Below are positions 56,801 through 64,000 of a DNA stretch of 64,000 nt, one piece after another. Within the stretch, counting starts at the first letter, position 1, and each line of letters opens with the position of its first letter. This DNA comes from Casuarius casuarius (taxonomy: Eukaryota > Chordata > Aves > Casuariiformes > Casuariidae), in the NCBI GenBank assembly GCA_003342895.1, contig PTFA01000488.1, forward strand, positions 182,105 through 246,104. The letters run 5' to 3'. A model generated the notes under the pieces. That model was not told the origin of the DNA. It saw only the letters and a list, made by a program, of their open reading frames with translations, and did not search any database. The position numbers were made by a program, and so were the translations under genes.

Positions 56801-59800
56801 GGGGAAACTCCACACGTGCTGCAGCCCGGCCCCGGCCCGGGCACCACCTCATGCTGCCTGGGGAGCTGAGGGCAGAGGCACCGGAGACCAGAGCCGGACA
56901 GACACGTTACAGCTCAGCCAGCACCGCATACAAACGTGCAGTTTGGGCTGCTTCTCTTCCGGAAGCTGAAACAGCGCCAGGGAACGCTTCCGGACCTGCA
57001 ACTCGGTCATCTGTGGTTTTAAATGGTTAACAGGGTCCCTGGATGGCTGGGCGTAGACCCAGCTGCCCCCCTCCCAAACAGTACCCAGAAGTTAGTAGGG
57101 GCCAGGGTACACACTGACTAGCACAGACATAATCAGAGGGTCCGGATCGCTGCGGCAGAAGGGATCCAGATGCCCAAAGAACGGGGTGTGTGACGGGATC
57201 CCAGGGACATTCCCACAACCCACCTGACATCCTCTAGGAATTTGTCAAGTTCAAGGAAGGAGACCTCTGAGTACCTAGGAGAAAAACAGGATGGGAAAAT
57301 CACCGGGGGAAGCAGAAGAGAAGAGCAGTGTGAAGGACTACCACCACGACACCAGGATCACCAGGCTGGCCACATGCCCCGGTCCCCTGCCGAGGGCTGC
57401 TCCAGGATCTCCCTCACCAGCCCGCACCTCCACTGTGCTCCAGGCCGACCCTCTCTCCGGATCTCTGCCATCACCATGTTCAGGTCCAGCTCCTTTATCT
57501 TCTCCTCCACCACATTCTCCGGCATCAGATCTAGGGCAAAGGCAGAAAGGGGCATCAGCTGGGAGCTCCGGTTCCTGCGGGCCCTGCAGCGCAGTCCCCA
57601 GGGAAGATCTGCGAGTCCATGGCCTTTCTCTCCAGCTTCTTCTGCATCCCTGGCTGTACCGGGGCAAGAAACTGCGGGAGTACAAGCTCAGACGGGGCAC
57701 TGTGCTCTCTTCTGGTTACTCACACTGGTTGTTGATGAAGCAGTGTGCTGCCAGCAGCTTAAGGGAATGGACCTCAAAGAGCACCCGGTGGAAGAGCAGG
57801 TTATTAGCTGTCGGCCGCTTGTCTGGATTGAGGGTCAAGCACGACAGAATGAATTCCTGAGGGTCGAAAGAGAGGCATGAGCTAGAAGCAAAGCAGGACC
57901 TTCCCCCTGTTTCATCCCCACTCCTGCCAGCCCTCGGTCCCTCCCACGCTCGCATTTCCCTGGGAGGCAGGTTTCGGTGGCTGGTGCCCGCAGCAGGCAG
58001 CCCCAGGCAGGGCAGGCAGCGCCGGTGCTGCGGGAGAACCCCCATCCCTCCTGGAAGCAGCGGTGCTCCACAGCAGGCCACGTGCCGCTGGATATTCAGA
58101 AATAGCCCGGCTATAGCACCTCTGCTCTCCGCTTGGTCTCCTCCAGAGGAAGGAGGACTCTGCAGTGGAAACCTGGCAGGCAGCGGTGTGCTCTGGCAGC
58201 CAGCCGGGATCGGCTCTGGCAGCCAGCCGGGATCGGCTCCGGGAGCAGCGACCCACAGGAAGGGTGCTGGCAGGACTGGAGACAGGGCAGGCTGAGGGAG
58301 CTGCACGGAGCCGTAGCAGCGGCAGGATGGGGCAGACGCTGGCACCTGCCCACTACTGCTCCGGGATGGTGGAGAAGCAAGACGCTCTGCGCTATGCTAC
58401 GCGTGCTTCTGCACGCTCCTTCCTGGGGCCTGTCCTCTGTGATTGCTCTGTGCAGCTTCTGCAAGGGCTATTCAGAACAGACAAAAAGACCAAGCGAAGA
58501 TCAGAGGGAAAACGACAGGGTGGGGCACCCCGCAGCCCTAATCCCTCTGAATCAGCTGCTCCTAAAACCATCAGAGGGGAACAGTGAAGCCATTGTGCCT
58601 GCGGCGAAGGGCCCGACTGCAGAAACTCCCTGCATCACCATGTAAACTAAGGGGGACGACTGCGTAAAGGGGGATGGGACTTATTATGGGATGCCTAGGG
58701 GAATTCTGGGATTGCACACGAGAATTTGGGATTGCACAAACTTATTGTGCGATGCTTCAGGGAAAGGCCAAGGGAGGAGAAAGGGAGGAATCAAAGTGGG
58801 TCCAGGAAGAAAACGGAGGAGGATAAAAGGTGCCAGCTGCCTGTAAGCAGGGGCTGAGAAAGGGGTTTTCTTGAGCATCGACCCTCGTACACGGGAGCCG
58901 GCTATTTGTGCTGCCTGTGTCTGTGTGAGTGCTGCTAAACACCGNTCCCCACTCCGTGCTGAGCTGCTTCTGGCCGGCTGTCTCTGCACGGATGTGTGCA
59001 CACGTGCACGTACTGGGGGTTTGCACTCAACCTCGCTACTGGCAGCACCGGGAAAAAGCAGTAGGGACAAGCCTCTCATCCCGGCCCACCCAGGCGGGGA
59101 GGAAACCCTCCAGTGTCCTTCAGGTCAGGAGATCGGGCTACTCTTAAGNGCGGTAAAGCAGTGGTAAAACCTCGTGCTTTACCCCGGAGCACCCAGGAAC
59201 GTCGGGCTGCCTCCGTCGGGATGCTGACACTCCGGGTATCAGCTGCGGGCAGGACGTTCACGGGAAGTTTTACACCCCGTGAAGATGCCCGAGCCCCACA
59301 TTTGGCTCAAGCAGCTGCGCTCACCCGCATGTTGGGATCATCCAGAGAGTGTCGCGCCCGCACGATTGCCTCCTCCGAGACCCGCGTGTCCCCGTTGGTC
59401 TGGATCTCCAGCACCGCCATCTGCAGAAGGACGAGCGCGGCCGTGTCTCCACGCAGCCGGCCCAAACCGCTCCGCGGGGGCTTCCCGAGGGACCTTCCTG
59501 GCAGGGAGGCAGCCGCAGCACTCCTTGCCGGGACACGCAGCCAGGCCGAGCCTGTCTCAGGCCCTGATCACGGCTCCGGGCAGAAGGTCCAGGTCTCTGG
59601 GGCTGGTGCGGACTGCGGCCGACGGCGGTTCTGCCCGGCAGCGCAGGTCCTCTTGGGAGGAGCACGCTCTGTCCCCGCTCCCTGTGCCACCCCTTCCCAG
59701 GGCCGTCACCGCCGCGGGAGGGAAAGGAGGCACCGGCTGAACGCAGGACGGGGCGAGCGGAGCCCTCGCTGCGCCCGGGGCAGGGGGGGCCACGGCAGCA

Positions 59801-62800
59801 GCGGATGCTCCACTGAACGCAGCAGTGATGCCCCCGACGCTGCGACAGCAGGTTCAGACAAAACGAATCCACCCACGTTCAGGTCCCAGGCCATGCAGCA
59901 GTCCTGCTCCTTACCTCCAGCGCACACATCCCGAAGGAGAAGATGTCCACAGCCGTCCCATCAGCCTTTTCTGCAAAACCAAGCCAGAACCGCATCAGAG
60001 CAGAGCTCCAGGCCACCGCCGTCCAGACTGGGGGCGTCCGCTTGCACCCCCGGCACGCCCGCAGCCCCCTCCCCGCACACCCCTGACCTCCCTCTCCGTT
60101 CATGCCTCCCACTTGCTTCCCTAGCACACACTTGTTCTCGGTTACCTACACAAACCTTCCTCTTCTATTCCCCTCAAATTTGCCCCAGAATGTTCAAGAC
60201 GGGGAATCACATCACGAATTTGCACATGGCATAACGATTACTCTGGTTTTTTCCCCTAATCATTCTAACATTTTACACGTTCTTTATGGTTGCTGAGCCA
60301 TAAGCTGAGCTTTGCTGAGAACGATCCATGGTCATGCTGAGATCTTGTTCCCAACCAGTAGTTACTAGCGGAGTCCACCACTACGCAGGCACAGCTGTTT
60401 TCCCACGTGTGTAGTTCTGCACTAATCGACACTGAATTTCACCTACGATGTTATCACACAGCCATGCACTGTCACGAGATTCTCTGTGACTCACGGCCAA
60501 CAGCTCTGGCTATGAATGCACTGCCTAACTCTGTAGTGCAGCAAACTTACGTGCCCACGCTTTGCACGTGAGCTCCCCTCCACCTCCCCCCAAGCACCCG
60601 TTCTGCCCGTACCCCCCTCACACAGACCCCGCACTCACGGCCATACTCTGGGGGAAAGAAATGCAAGTTGCGCAGCTCCTCTCTCTCAATCCTGATGGGG
60701 CTTCGGAGGTCATCTGGGAGGGCTGCGTAGGGGAGCAAGAAATGTTCCGACTCACAACTCTGCTCTTCAGCTGCTTCCCCACGTCTGTTAGCACAGATGG
60801 GGCCCCAAGGTAGCAGGGAGCTCCGCGTTTGCCCCCCCCCGTGCAGACCGCCCTCGCTCCCCCAAGGGATCCTGCTGCTCCCTCGACAGGAGCAGCCATT
60901 CCCTGAGGAACAAAGGTCCTTCCAGCCGCGGAGCACCAGGAGCACTCCTTGGCACTGCAGTCCCTCACAGGGAAAGGATCCCCAGGGCCCAGCGGGTGAG
61001 GAAGGGACGGACGTGCTGGCAGAGGTGGGACTCACCATTTGCAAACACCCTGTGCCAGACTGCCGGTCAGCNCCGATGCAGAACCAGAAGAGCGAGAAAG
61101 AGGGAACAGAGGACAAACAGAAGAGAAGGTCACTCTAAAGCACGCGCAGGTGATGCACACAGCTCCCCGAGGGATCCTGTCTTCCTCAGCCAGGNCCCCT
61201 CGGCTCCCCGCAGGTCACCATCCACCCAGGCACCCCGCATCTCCCTGACTTCACACCTCTCACAGCTGTGACCGCTTCCCCTTGCCGCCCCTTGCGTGAC
61301 GCAGCCACCGACACCCGGAGCTGCCGGCCTGCGAGGGCTGCAGCTTCCTACCTGAACCAATCTTTATGAGCCCGTTGTGCTGGATAAAGATGGTGTCGCT
61401 TGTGAGGTTGCCATGGATGATGGGAGGGTCGCAGGAGTGCAGGAAGCTGGGGAGAGCGTAACGCCACTCTGAGCGTGTCACCAGCATCCAGCCCCGGGAG
61501 GAGCAGGGAGGCTCGTGGCGCGGGTGGGAGCGAGCTTACCTGAGAGCAGAGAGGATCTGGGTGCACCAGCGCTTCCAGGCCTGGGGAGGACACAAGAGCT
61601 CCCAGTCAGANGGAGGCTCCCACCAGAGCCTCCAAGTCCCCAGCAGCCGGAGCAGGATCGTTCCTATTAGCCAGTAATCAGGGAAAGCAGCCCTCCACTA
61701 GCCCTGGNAGACTGTTACTCAAAGATGAGCCACCCGGTCCCAGCACAACACTCTCCATTGCAATCCCTGNTCGGAGAACACCAGCAAGGCCGAGAACTTC
61801 CGTGCTACAATCCTCATTCAGCAGAACAGAGCTCTCCCGAGCCCCAAACCCCAGCCGGCAGCGTGGACGGACGCATCGCGGAGAGCGGGCAGAGGCTGNC
61901 TGTGGTTCTGGGGTCCATGCACACCATTTGCACGCACAGACAGGAGCAAACTCCGTCCATGCCGACAGCGAGCCCCGGTTCCAAGAGTGCGTATCTGCAC
62001 TGCTGGGGTACCGAGCCCAGCTTCNTGGCAGGGCTTGCGAGCTCAAGCACGGGCCCCCAGGAAGTCACTGAGCTCCTCAGCCACAGCCAGCGGAGATCGG
62101 CCTGCAAAACCGCCAGCCAGACCCAGACTGAGCAGCCTTTGCAAGCGAAGCTTGCTCCTCCTGCCCGAGCTGCAGCCACCAGCCCAGCGTTCCTCGTCGA
62201 AGGGGAGCGGAGACGCAAGCGTCCTGGAGACGGACGCAGCTCCAGGCGCACTCGGCACGTCGCTGCCGCCGGCTCCAGCACCGGCCGAGAGGTCCCTGCC
62301 TCCGAGGGCGAGATCCCAGCAGCGCCCAGCGGGCCAGTTTCTGGGAACCTCTGGGCTGCCCCGGGGAAGCTCTGCTCTCGCTCCGACCCCAACCAGCCCC
62401 ACGAGAGAGTCTCTGCGCAGCTCGGCGAGCAGCCACACGCACGAGTCCTGCCTCACCCAAGACCCCTTTCCCAGCGGGCACAGAGCTACGCGCTCGGCCT
62501 GGGACACCCAACCGCCCCGCTTGTGCTCCCAGCAAAACCCACCCTGGCGTTCATGGCCTTGTGGTTTTTCTTGGTTTTCTTCAGGAACTGCTTCAGACTC
62601 CCTGAGGACACGTATTCCGTGATGAAGATCACCTGGGAGGGAAGGGAGATGGCAGCTTCGCAGCCGCTCCGCAGAAGCAGCACGCGTGCACGCAGCTTCC
62701 CGAGGGAAGGAAGGAGGTGGCTGGGGATCGGGACGGGCAGCAGCGCTGGGACCCGCGCGGCGCACGCCGGCATCCCCCCCGCGCCCCCGCCTCCTGCGCC

Positions 62801-63369
62801 CTCCCTACCCGCGCCTTCGAGTCCTTCACGTCCAGCCAGTATTTGTGAAGCTTCACAATGTTGGGATGATCCACCAGCACCAGCTGCTCGAACATGGTCT
62901 TGATCTTCTCCTGCGGGCAGAGAGGGAGACGTGACGGCGGCGGCGGCAGGCGCGAAGGGGTCCAGGAGGACACGGGGAGCAGGGAGCCTGGTGCGGGGGG
63001 AGACGGTGCGGGGAGACAGGGAAAGCTGCTTGCAGGGTACAGAGAAGCACGGAGCTGGCTTTGAGGGAGAAGCTAAGGAAAACAGAGACACGAGCAAAAC
63101 GGGCTGCTGACCGGGGCGGCCGTGCTGCTGTGACGCTGCTAACGAGGAGTGACGGAGCAGCGCTGCGCGCCGGGGAAAGGAGCAAGCCGGCAGCCTCGGG
63201 AGCGCCCGGGGAAGAGGACGCAGCCCGCGGGGGACGGATCGCTCACCTCGTGTGCTTTGAAGGCCTTCTTGTCGGTGAAGAGCAGCTCGTTCCACACCAC
63301 CTCCACGCCCTCCTCCGTGTCCATGGCCAGGAAGGTGCTCTGGATCCCCGGCATGTTCCCCTGATTCAC
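44826..63369 (-). CDS. NRBP2: NRBP2, nuclear receptor-binding protein 2 pseudokinase (5' exon outside window)
   Basis: A member of the NRBP family of cytoplasmic kinase-like scaffolds. Seventeen exons join in consistent phase into 458 residues from VNQGNMPG to the stop, the length expected after the first exon (about 43 residues in human, 501 total), which is not in the window. The pseudokinase domain is visible, with FEQLVLVDHPNIVKLHKYW and ITEYVSSGSLKQFLKKT. The catalytic HRD is replaced by HGN (IIHGNLTSDTIF) and the DFG position by IGS, so phosphotransfer is not expected. After the domain come the C-terminal MPENVVEEK, PFDVETRK and ELVHYGFIHE blocks. NRBP2 was preferred to the paralogue NRBP1 because the ADGTAVDIF stretch matches NRBP2 and the gene sits next to PUF60, as in mammals. 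The family partners TSC22D proteins and other scaffolds; that is general knowledge, not visible here. Confidence 0.96.
45050..45180 (-). repeat. Ancient interspersed repeat fragment (family not named)
   Basis: In the intron at 44895-46424. The stretch GTGTCAGGCGCTATATAAATGC ... GAGCTTCCAATCTAAAAG (about 45113-45173) follows the word order of a short repeat common in sauropsid genomes (GTGCTAGGCGCTGTACAAAC ... GAGCTTACAATCTAA), from memory. I cannot name the family with certainty, and the strand is arbitrary. Confidence 0.4.
46425..46480 (-). CDS. NRBP2: NRBP2 exon 17
   Basis: Two bases plus 18 codons, DNSRDLATELVHYGFIHE, a family signature. Acceptor ctgcag|CT, donor GAG|gtaagc. Confidence 0.96.
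47377..47440 (-). CDS. NRBP2: NRBP2 exon 16
   Basis: 21 codons plus one base, LTLLLILEDKLHRQLSYDLLP. Acceptor ctgcag|CTC, donor CCAA|gtaggt. Confidence 0.95.
49108..49137. repeat. Three 9-bp units beside the NRBP2 exon 15 donor
   Basis: GGTGGGGCT/GGTGGAGCT/GGTGGGGCT plus GGT, starting eight bases past the exon 15 boundary (CCACC-type repeats on the transcript). Confidence 0.85.
49145..49198 (-). CDS. NRBP2: NRBP2 exon 15
   Basis: 18 codons, VVQMQCNMELNEDKTQWH. Acceptor ttctag|GTG, donor CAC|gtacgt. N at 49181 is the third base of the cysteine codon (TGN). Confidence 0.95.
49365..49600 (-). repeat. Possible ancient interspersed repeat
   Basis: The stretch with TTTAGTCCAATATCCCGTTA followed by a TCTGTTCATGTCCTT region resembles, in word order, an old amniote repeat seen in reptile and bird genomes. 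Divergence is high and I cannot name the family. Confidence 0.3.
50305..50550 (-). mobile_element. CR1 LINE fragment
   Basis: Reverse-complement CR1 text: CGCTCCAGTTTTTCAATG then TTTTCTTGCACTGGGGGCC and CAGTGTCCAGATGCAGTG, ending near AATTTTTAACACCCACGGGG. A short internal piece, mutated. Confidence 0.75.
54300..55085 (+). mobile_element. CR1 LINE fragment, 3' part
   Basis: Plus-strand CR1: CTTGGGAAGGAATAATCCC, then GTTAGACTGCATCTAAATAC, GGAGGGCCACCAAGATGATA, AATTAAGCAGTGGACTAGG, and a 3' end of the GAGATTGGACCAGAGACCTC type. About 785 bases, without the final octamer tail. Confidence 0.88.
55425..55790 (-). mobile_element. CR1 LINE fragment, 3' end
   Basis: Reverse-complement CR1: ACAGACTCACAGGAAATTAGG, AACCTCTTCCTAGTGTCC, GCGACTTCTTGTCCTGTCACC, and a CCAGTTCTCAC-type block. 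Orientation is opposite to the copy that ends about 340 bases to the left. Confidence 0.82.
56095..56212 (-). mobile_element. tRNA-derived SINE or tRNA pseudogene
   Basis: The minus strand reads GGCAGCTCTGTGGCACAGTG, a D-arm-like A box, followed by a perfect RNA polymerase III B box GGGTTCGAAACCCC. The intervening segment is shorter than in a functional tRNA and does not give a clear anticodon arm. A known functional tRNA is unlikely. Confidence 0.5.
56464..56599 (-). CDS. NRBP2: NRBP2 exon 14
   Basis: One base plus 45 codons, NGIYPLMNFAVSRPH to TPEPFDVETRK. Acceptor caacag|G, donor AAG|gtaagg. Two Ns: 56494 is a wobble base of threonine, 56553 is the first base of an NCC codon (Ala, Pro, Ser or Thr). 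Confidence 0.96.
57224..57274 (-). CDS. NRBP2: NRBP2 exon 13
   Basis: One base, 16 codons (YSEVSFLELDKFLEDV) and two bases. Acceptor cctag|G, donor AG|gtgggt. Confidence 0.96.
57428..57530 (-). CDS. NRBP2: NRBP2 exon 12
   Basis: Two bases, 33 codons, two bases: LMPENVVEEKIKELDLN to GRPGAQW. Acceptor ccctag|AT, donor AG|gtgcgg. Confidence 0.96.
57724..57856 (-). CDS. NRBP2: NRBP2 exon 11 (end of pseudokinase domain)
   Basis: 44 codons plus one base: EFILSCLTLNPDKRPTA, then LLFHRVLFEVHSLKLL to CFINNQ. Acceptor cctcag|GAA, donor CAGT|gtgagt. Confidence 0.96.
58191..58236. repeat. Perfect 23-bp tandem duplication
   Basis: Two identical adjacent copies that start CTCTGGCAGCCAGCC and end GGGATCGG (58191-58213 and 58214-58236). 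Confidence 0.95.
58660..58960 (+). mobile_element. LTR-like dispersed repeat (tentative)
   Basis: Reads GGGATGCCTAGGGGAATTC, a purine-rich block with GGGAGGAATCAAAGTGGG, a GGATAAAAGG TATA-like word and CTGTAAGCAGGGGCTGAG. Its word order resembles 34.05-34.47 kb. No partner LTR or coding remnant is seen, so a solo LTR is only one possibility. Confidence 0.38.
59325..59420 (-). CDS. NRBP2: NRBP2 exon 10
   Basis: 32 codons, MAVLEIQTNGDTRVSEE to HSLDDPNMR. Acceptor ctgcag|ATG, donor CGG|gtgagc. Confidence 0.96.
59915..59970 (-). CDS. NRBP2: NRBP2 exon 9
   Basis: Two bases plus 18 codons, KADGTAVDIFSFGMCALE. Acceptor ttgcag|AA, donor GAG|gtaagg. The KADGTAVDIF stretch points to NRBP2 rather than NRBP1. 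Confidence 0.96.
60639..60722 (-). CDS. NRBP2: NRBP2 exon 8
   Basis: Two bases, 27 codons, one base: LPDDLRSPIRIEREEL to FFPPEYG. Acceptor acgcag|CC, donor GGCC|gtgagt. Confidence 0.95.
61036..61059 (-). CDS. NRBP2: NRBP2 exon 7 (24-nt microexon)
   Basis: Encodes the bulk of VWHRVFAN across phases 1 and 1. Acceptor cggcag|TC, donor AATG|gtgagt. The residues match the family exactly where they are required between exons 6 and 8. Confidence 0.93.
61352..61446 (-). CDS. NRBP2: NRBP2 exon 6 (degenerate catalytic loop)
   Basis: One base, 31 codons, one base: FLHSCDPPIIHGNLTSD to NGLIKIGS. The HRD is replaced by HGN, and no DFG is present. Acceptor ccccag|C, donor CAG|gtagga. Confidence 0.96.
61540..61580 (-). 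CDS. NRBP2: NRBP2 exon 5
   Basis: 13 codons plus two bases, AWKRWCTQILSAL. Acceptor ccccag|GCC, donor CAG|gtaagc. Confidence 0.95.
61581..62542 (-). other. NRBP2 intron 4
   Basis: A 960-base GC-rich intron. Long open frames on both strands (for example 61725-62903) reflect the GC content. No extra exon seen. Confidence 0.75.
62543..62632 (-). CDS. NRBP2: NRBP2 exon 4
   Basis: 30 codons, VIFITEYVSSGSLKQ to NHKAMNAR. Acceptor tcccag|GTG, donor AGG|gtgggt. Confidence 0.97.
62809..62910 (-). CDS. NRBP2: NRBP2 exon 3
   Basis: 34 codons, EKIKTMFEQLVLVDHPN to LDVKDSKAR. Acceptor ccgcag|GAG, donor CGG|gtaggg. Confidence 0.97.
63247..63369 (-). CDS. NRBP2: NRBP2 exon 2 (first in the window)
   Basis: 41 codons, VNQGNMPGIQSTFLAMD to DKKAFKAHE. 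Acceptor cttgcag|GTG, donor GAG|gtgagc. The acceptor and phase 0 show that at least one more coding exon lies upstream. Confidence 0.96.
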
Positions 63370-64000
63370 CTGCAAGCCCCCAGCAGAGGTGAGACAGCCC
63401 GGCTGCGCCCTGCCCACGGCTCCCGGCCCCNCCGGCAGCCCCGACGCCGCAGCCGAAGGACGTGCCGCGGGGACCTGGGTTGCCTCCGCGCTGCGTGGGG
63501 ACTCCTGCCCGCAGCAGAGTGTCTGGGACCGGGCGAGCAGAGCAAGCACCCCGACCTGCCGCCCCCTCTGCCCTGCCCGCGGGAGCAGACGGCTTGGAGC
63601 TCGGCTCCTCCTGCAGCAACGGGCACAGAAGGTCCACGTGAACCAAAGCCATAGCGTCACCCTCGTGACATCTCAAGGTGGCTGGGCCAAGCTCGCCATA
63701 CCCAGGGTCTGTCGCACGAACTCCCATCCCCGGAGGCCGGAGACGCAGCTCTGCAGGGGAGCAGCTCTGCAGATGTCACCTCTGCGAGCCGCGTCCAGCA
63801 AGGACCCGGCCTGTGGCAGCCCATCCGGCCCTGACAGTGACACATCCTCTGCAAGAGCAGTGCTGCACGGGACCAGCCCTCAGCTGCCCCGACCTGCCCC
63901 TGCCTCTTCCAGCCAGGAGCTCTGCAGGGTCATGTGCACCTGCGGGATCTGCAGGCAGCTTGGGCAGTCCACGGGCAGCCTGTGGGGTCTGCAAGGTCCA
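63370..64000 (-). other. NRBP2 intron 1, continuing past the edge
   Basis: GC-rich sequence with no sign of the expected first exon (the mammalian one ends CGRWQKRREQ), so exon 1 and the promoter lie outside the window. Open frames on both strands are compositional. Confidence 0.75.

Larger units (their letters stand above)
57857..59324 (-). other. NRBP2 intron 10
   Basis: A 1.5-kb GC-rich intron that holds a perfect 23-bp tandem duplication (58191-58236) and the LTR-like segment at 58.66-58.96 kb. No exon recognised. Confidence 0.75.

Noticed and set aside
61725..62903. 392-codon plus-strand and similar long GC-rich frames at 59-64 kb
   Set aside because: They run opposite NRBP2 exons and introns, with low-complexity composition; no homology recognised.
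62486..63727. 413-codon minus-strand open frame at NRBP2
   Set aside because: It is exon 4 plus read-through of introns; parts of exons 2-3 appear in other frames. The spliced model replaces it.

Overview
The window is vertebrate nuclear DNA, almost certainly from a bird. It has spliced genes with consensus splice sites, several CR1 LINE copies with the typical avian 3' end, CpG-rich promoter islands that contain assembly gaps, and many isolated N positions. No bacterial or viral gene organisation is present. I can support two protein-coding genes, both on the minus strand, head to tail, in the same order as on human chromosome 8q24.3: NRBP2 upstream (right side) and PUF60 downstream (left side).

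Layout, left to right. Positions 1-1466 are a GC/CpG-rich island with a 730-base gap, and no coding exon can be read there. Positions 1467-10690 are intergenic, with one 5'-truncated CR1 on the minus strand (about 5615-6745). PUF60 runs from its stop codon at 10827 to its ATG at 42260. I placed ten constitutive coding exons (1,545 nt, 514 residues plus stop) and one additional in-frame 51-nt cassette exon at 22675-22725. Intron 1 is about 16.6 kb. The PUF60 promoter island (about 41.75-42.6 kb) carries three TCTCGCGAGA-type elements, an ETS-like site and a YY1-type site that overlaps the start codon. About 1.3 kb separates this promoter from the predicted NRBP2 poly(A) signal (43592). NRBP2 coding sequence runs from the stop at 44826 to 63369. 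Seventeen exons encode 458 residues, and the first coding exon (about 43 residues in human) must lie beyond the right edge. One NRBP2 intron is 7.3 kb and holds several CR1 fragments and a tRNA-derived element.

Function. PUF60 is a U2AF65-related poly(U)-binding splicing factor with two RRMs and a C-terminal UHM domain. NRBP2 is a catalytically dead protein-kinase-like scaffold. Nothing suggests that the two cooperate; their adjacency is ancestral linkage. I found no convincing undescribed system. The most useful observations are the cassette exon with its weak 5' splice site, the repeated CGCG elements at the PUF60 promoter, a G-rich intronic minisatellite beside the cassette exon, and the strong bias of single Ns to third codon positions, which suggests masked heterozygous sites.
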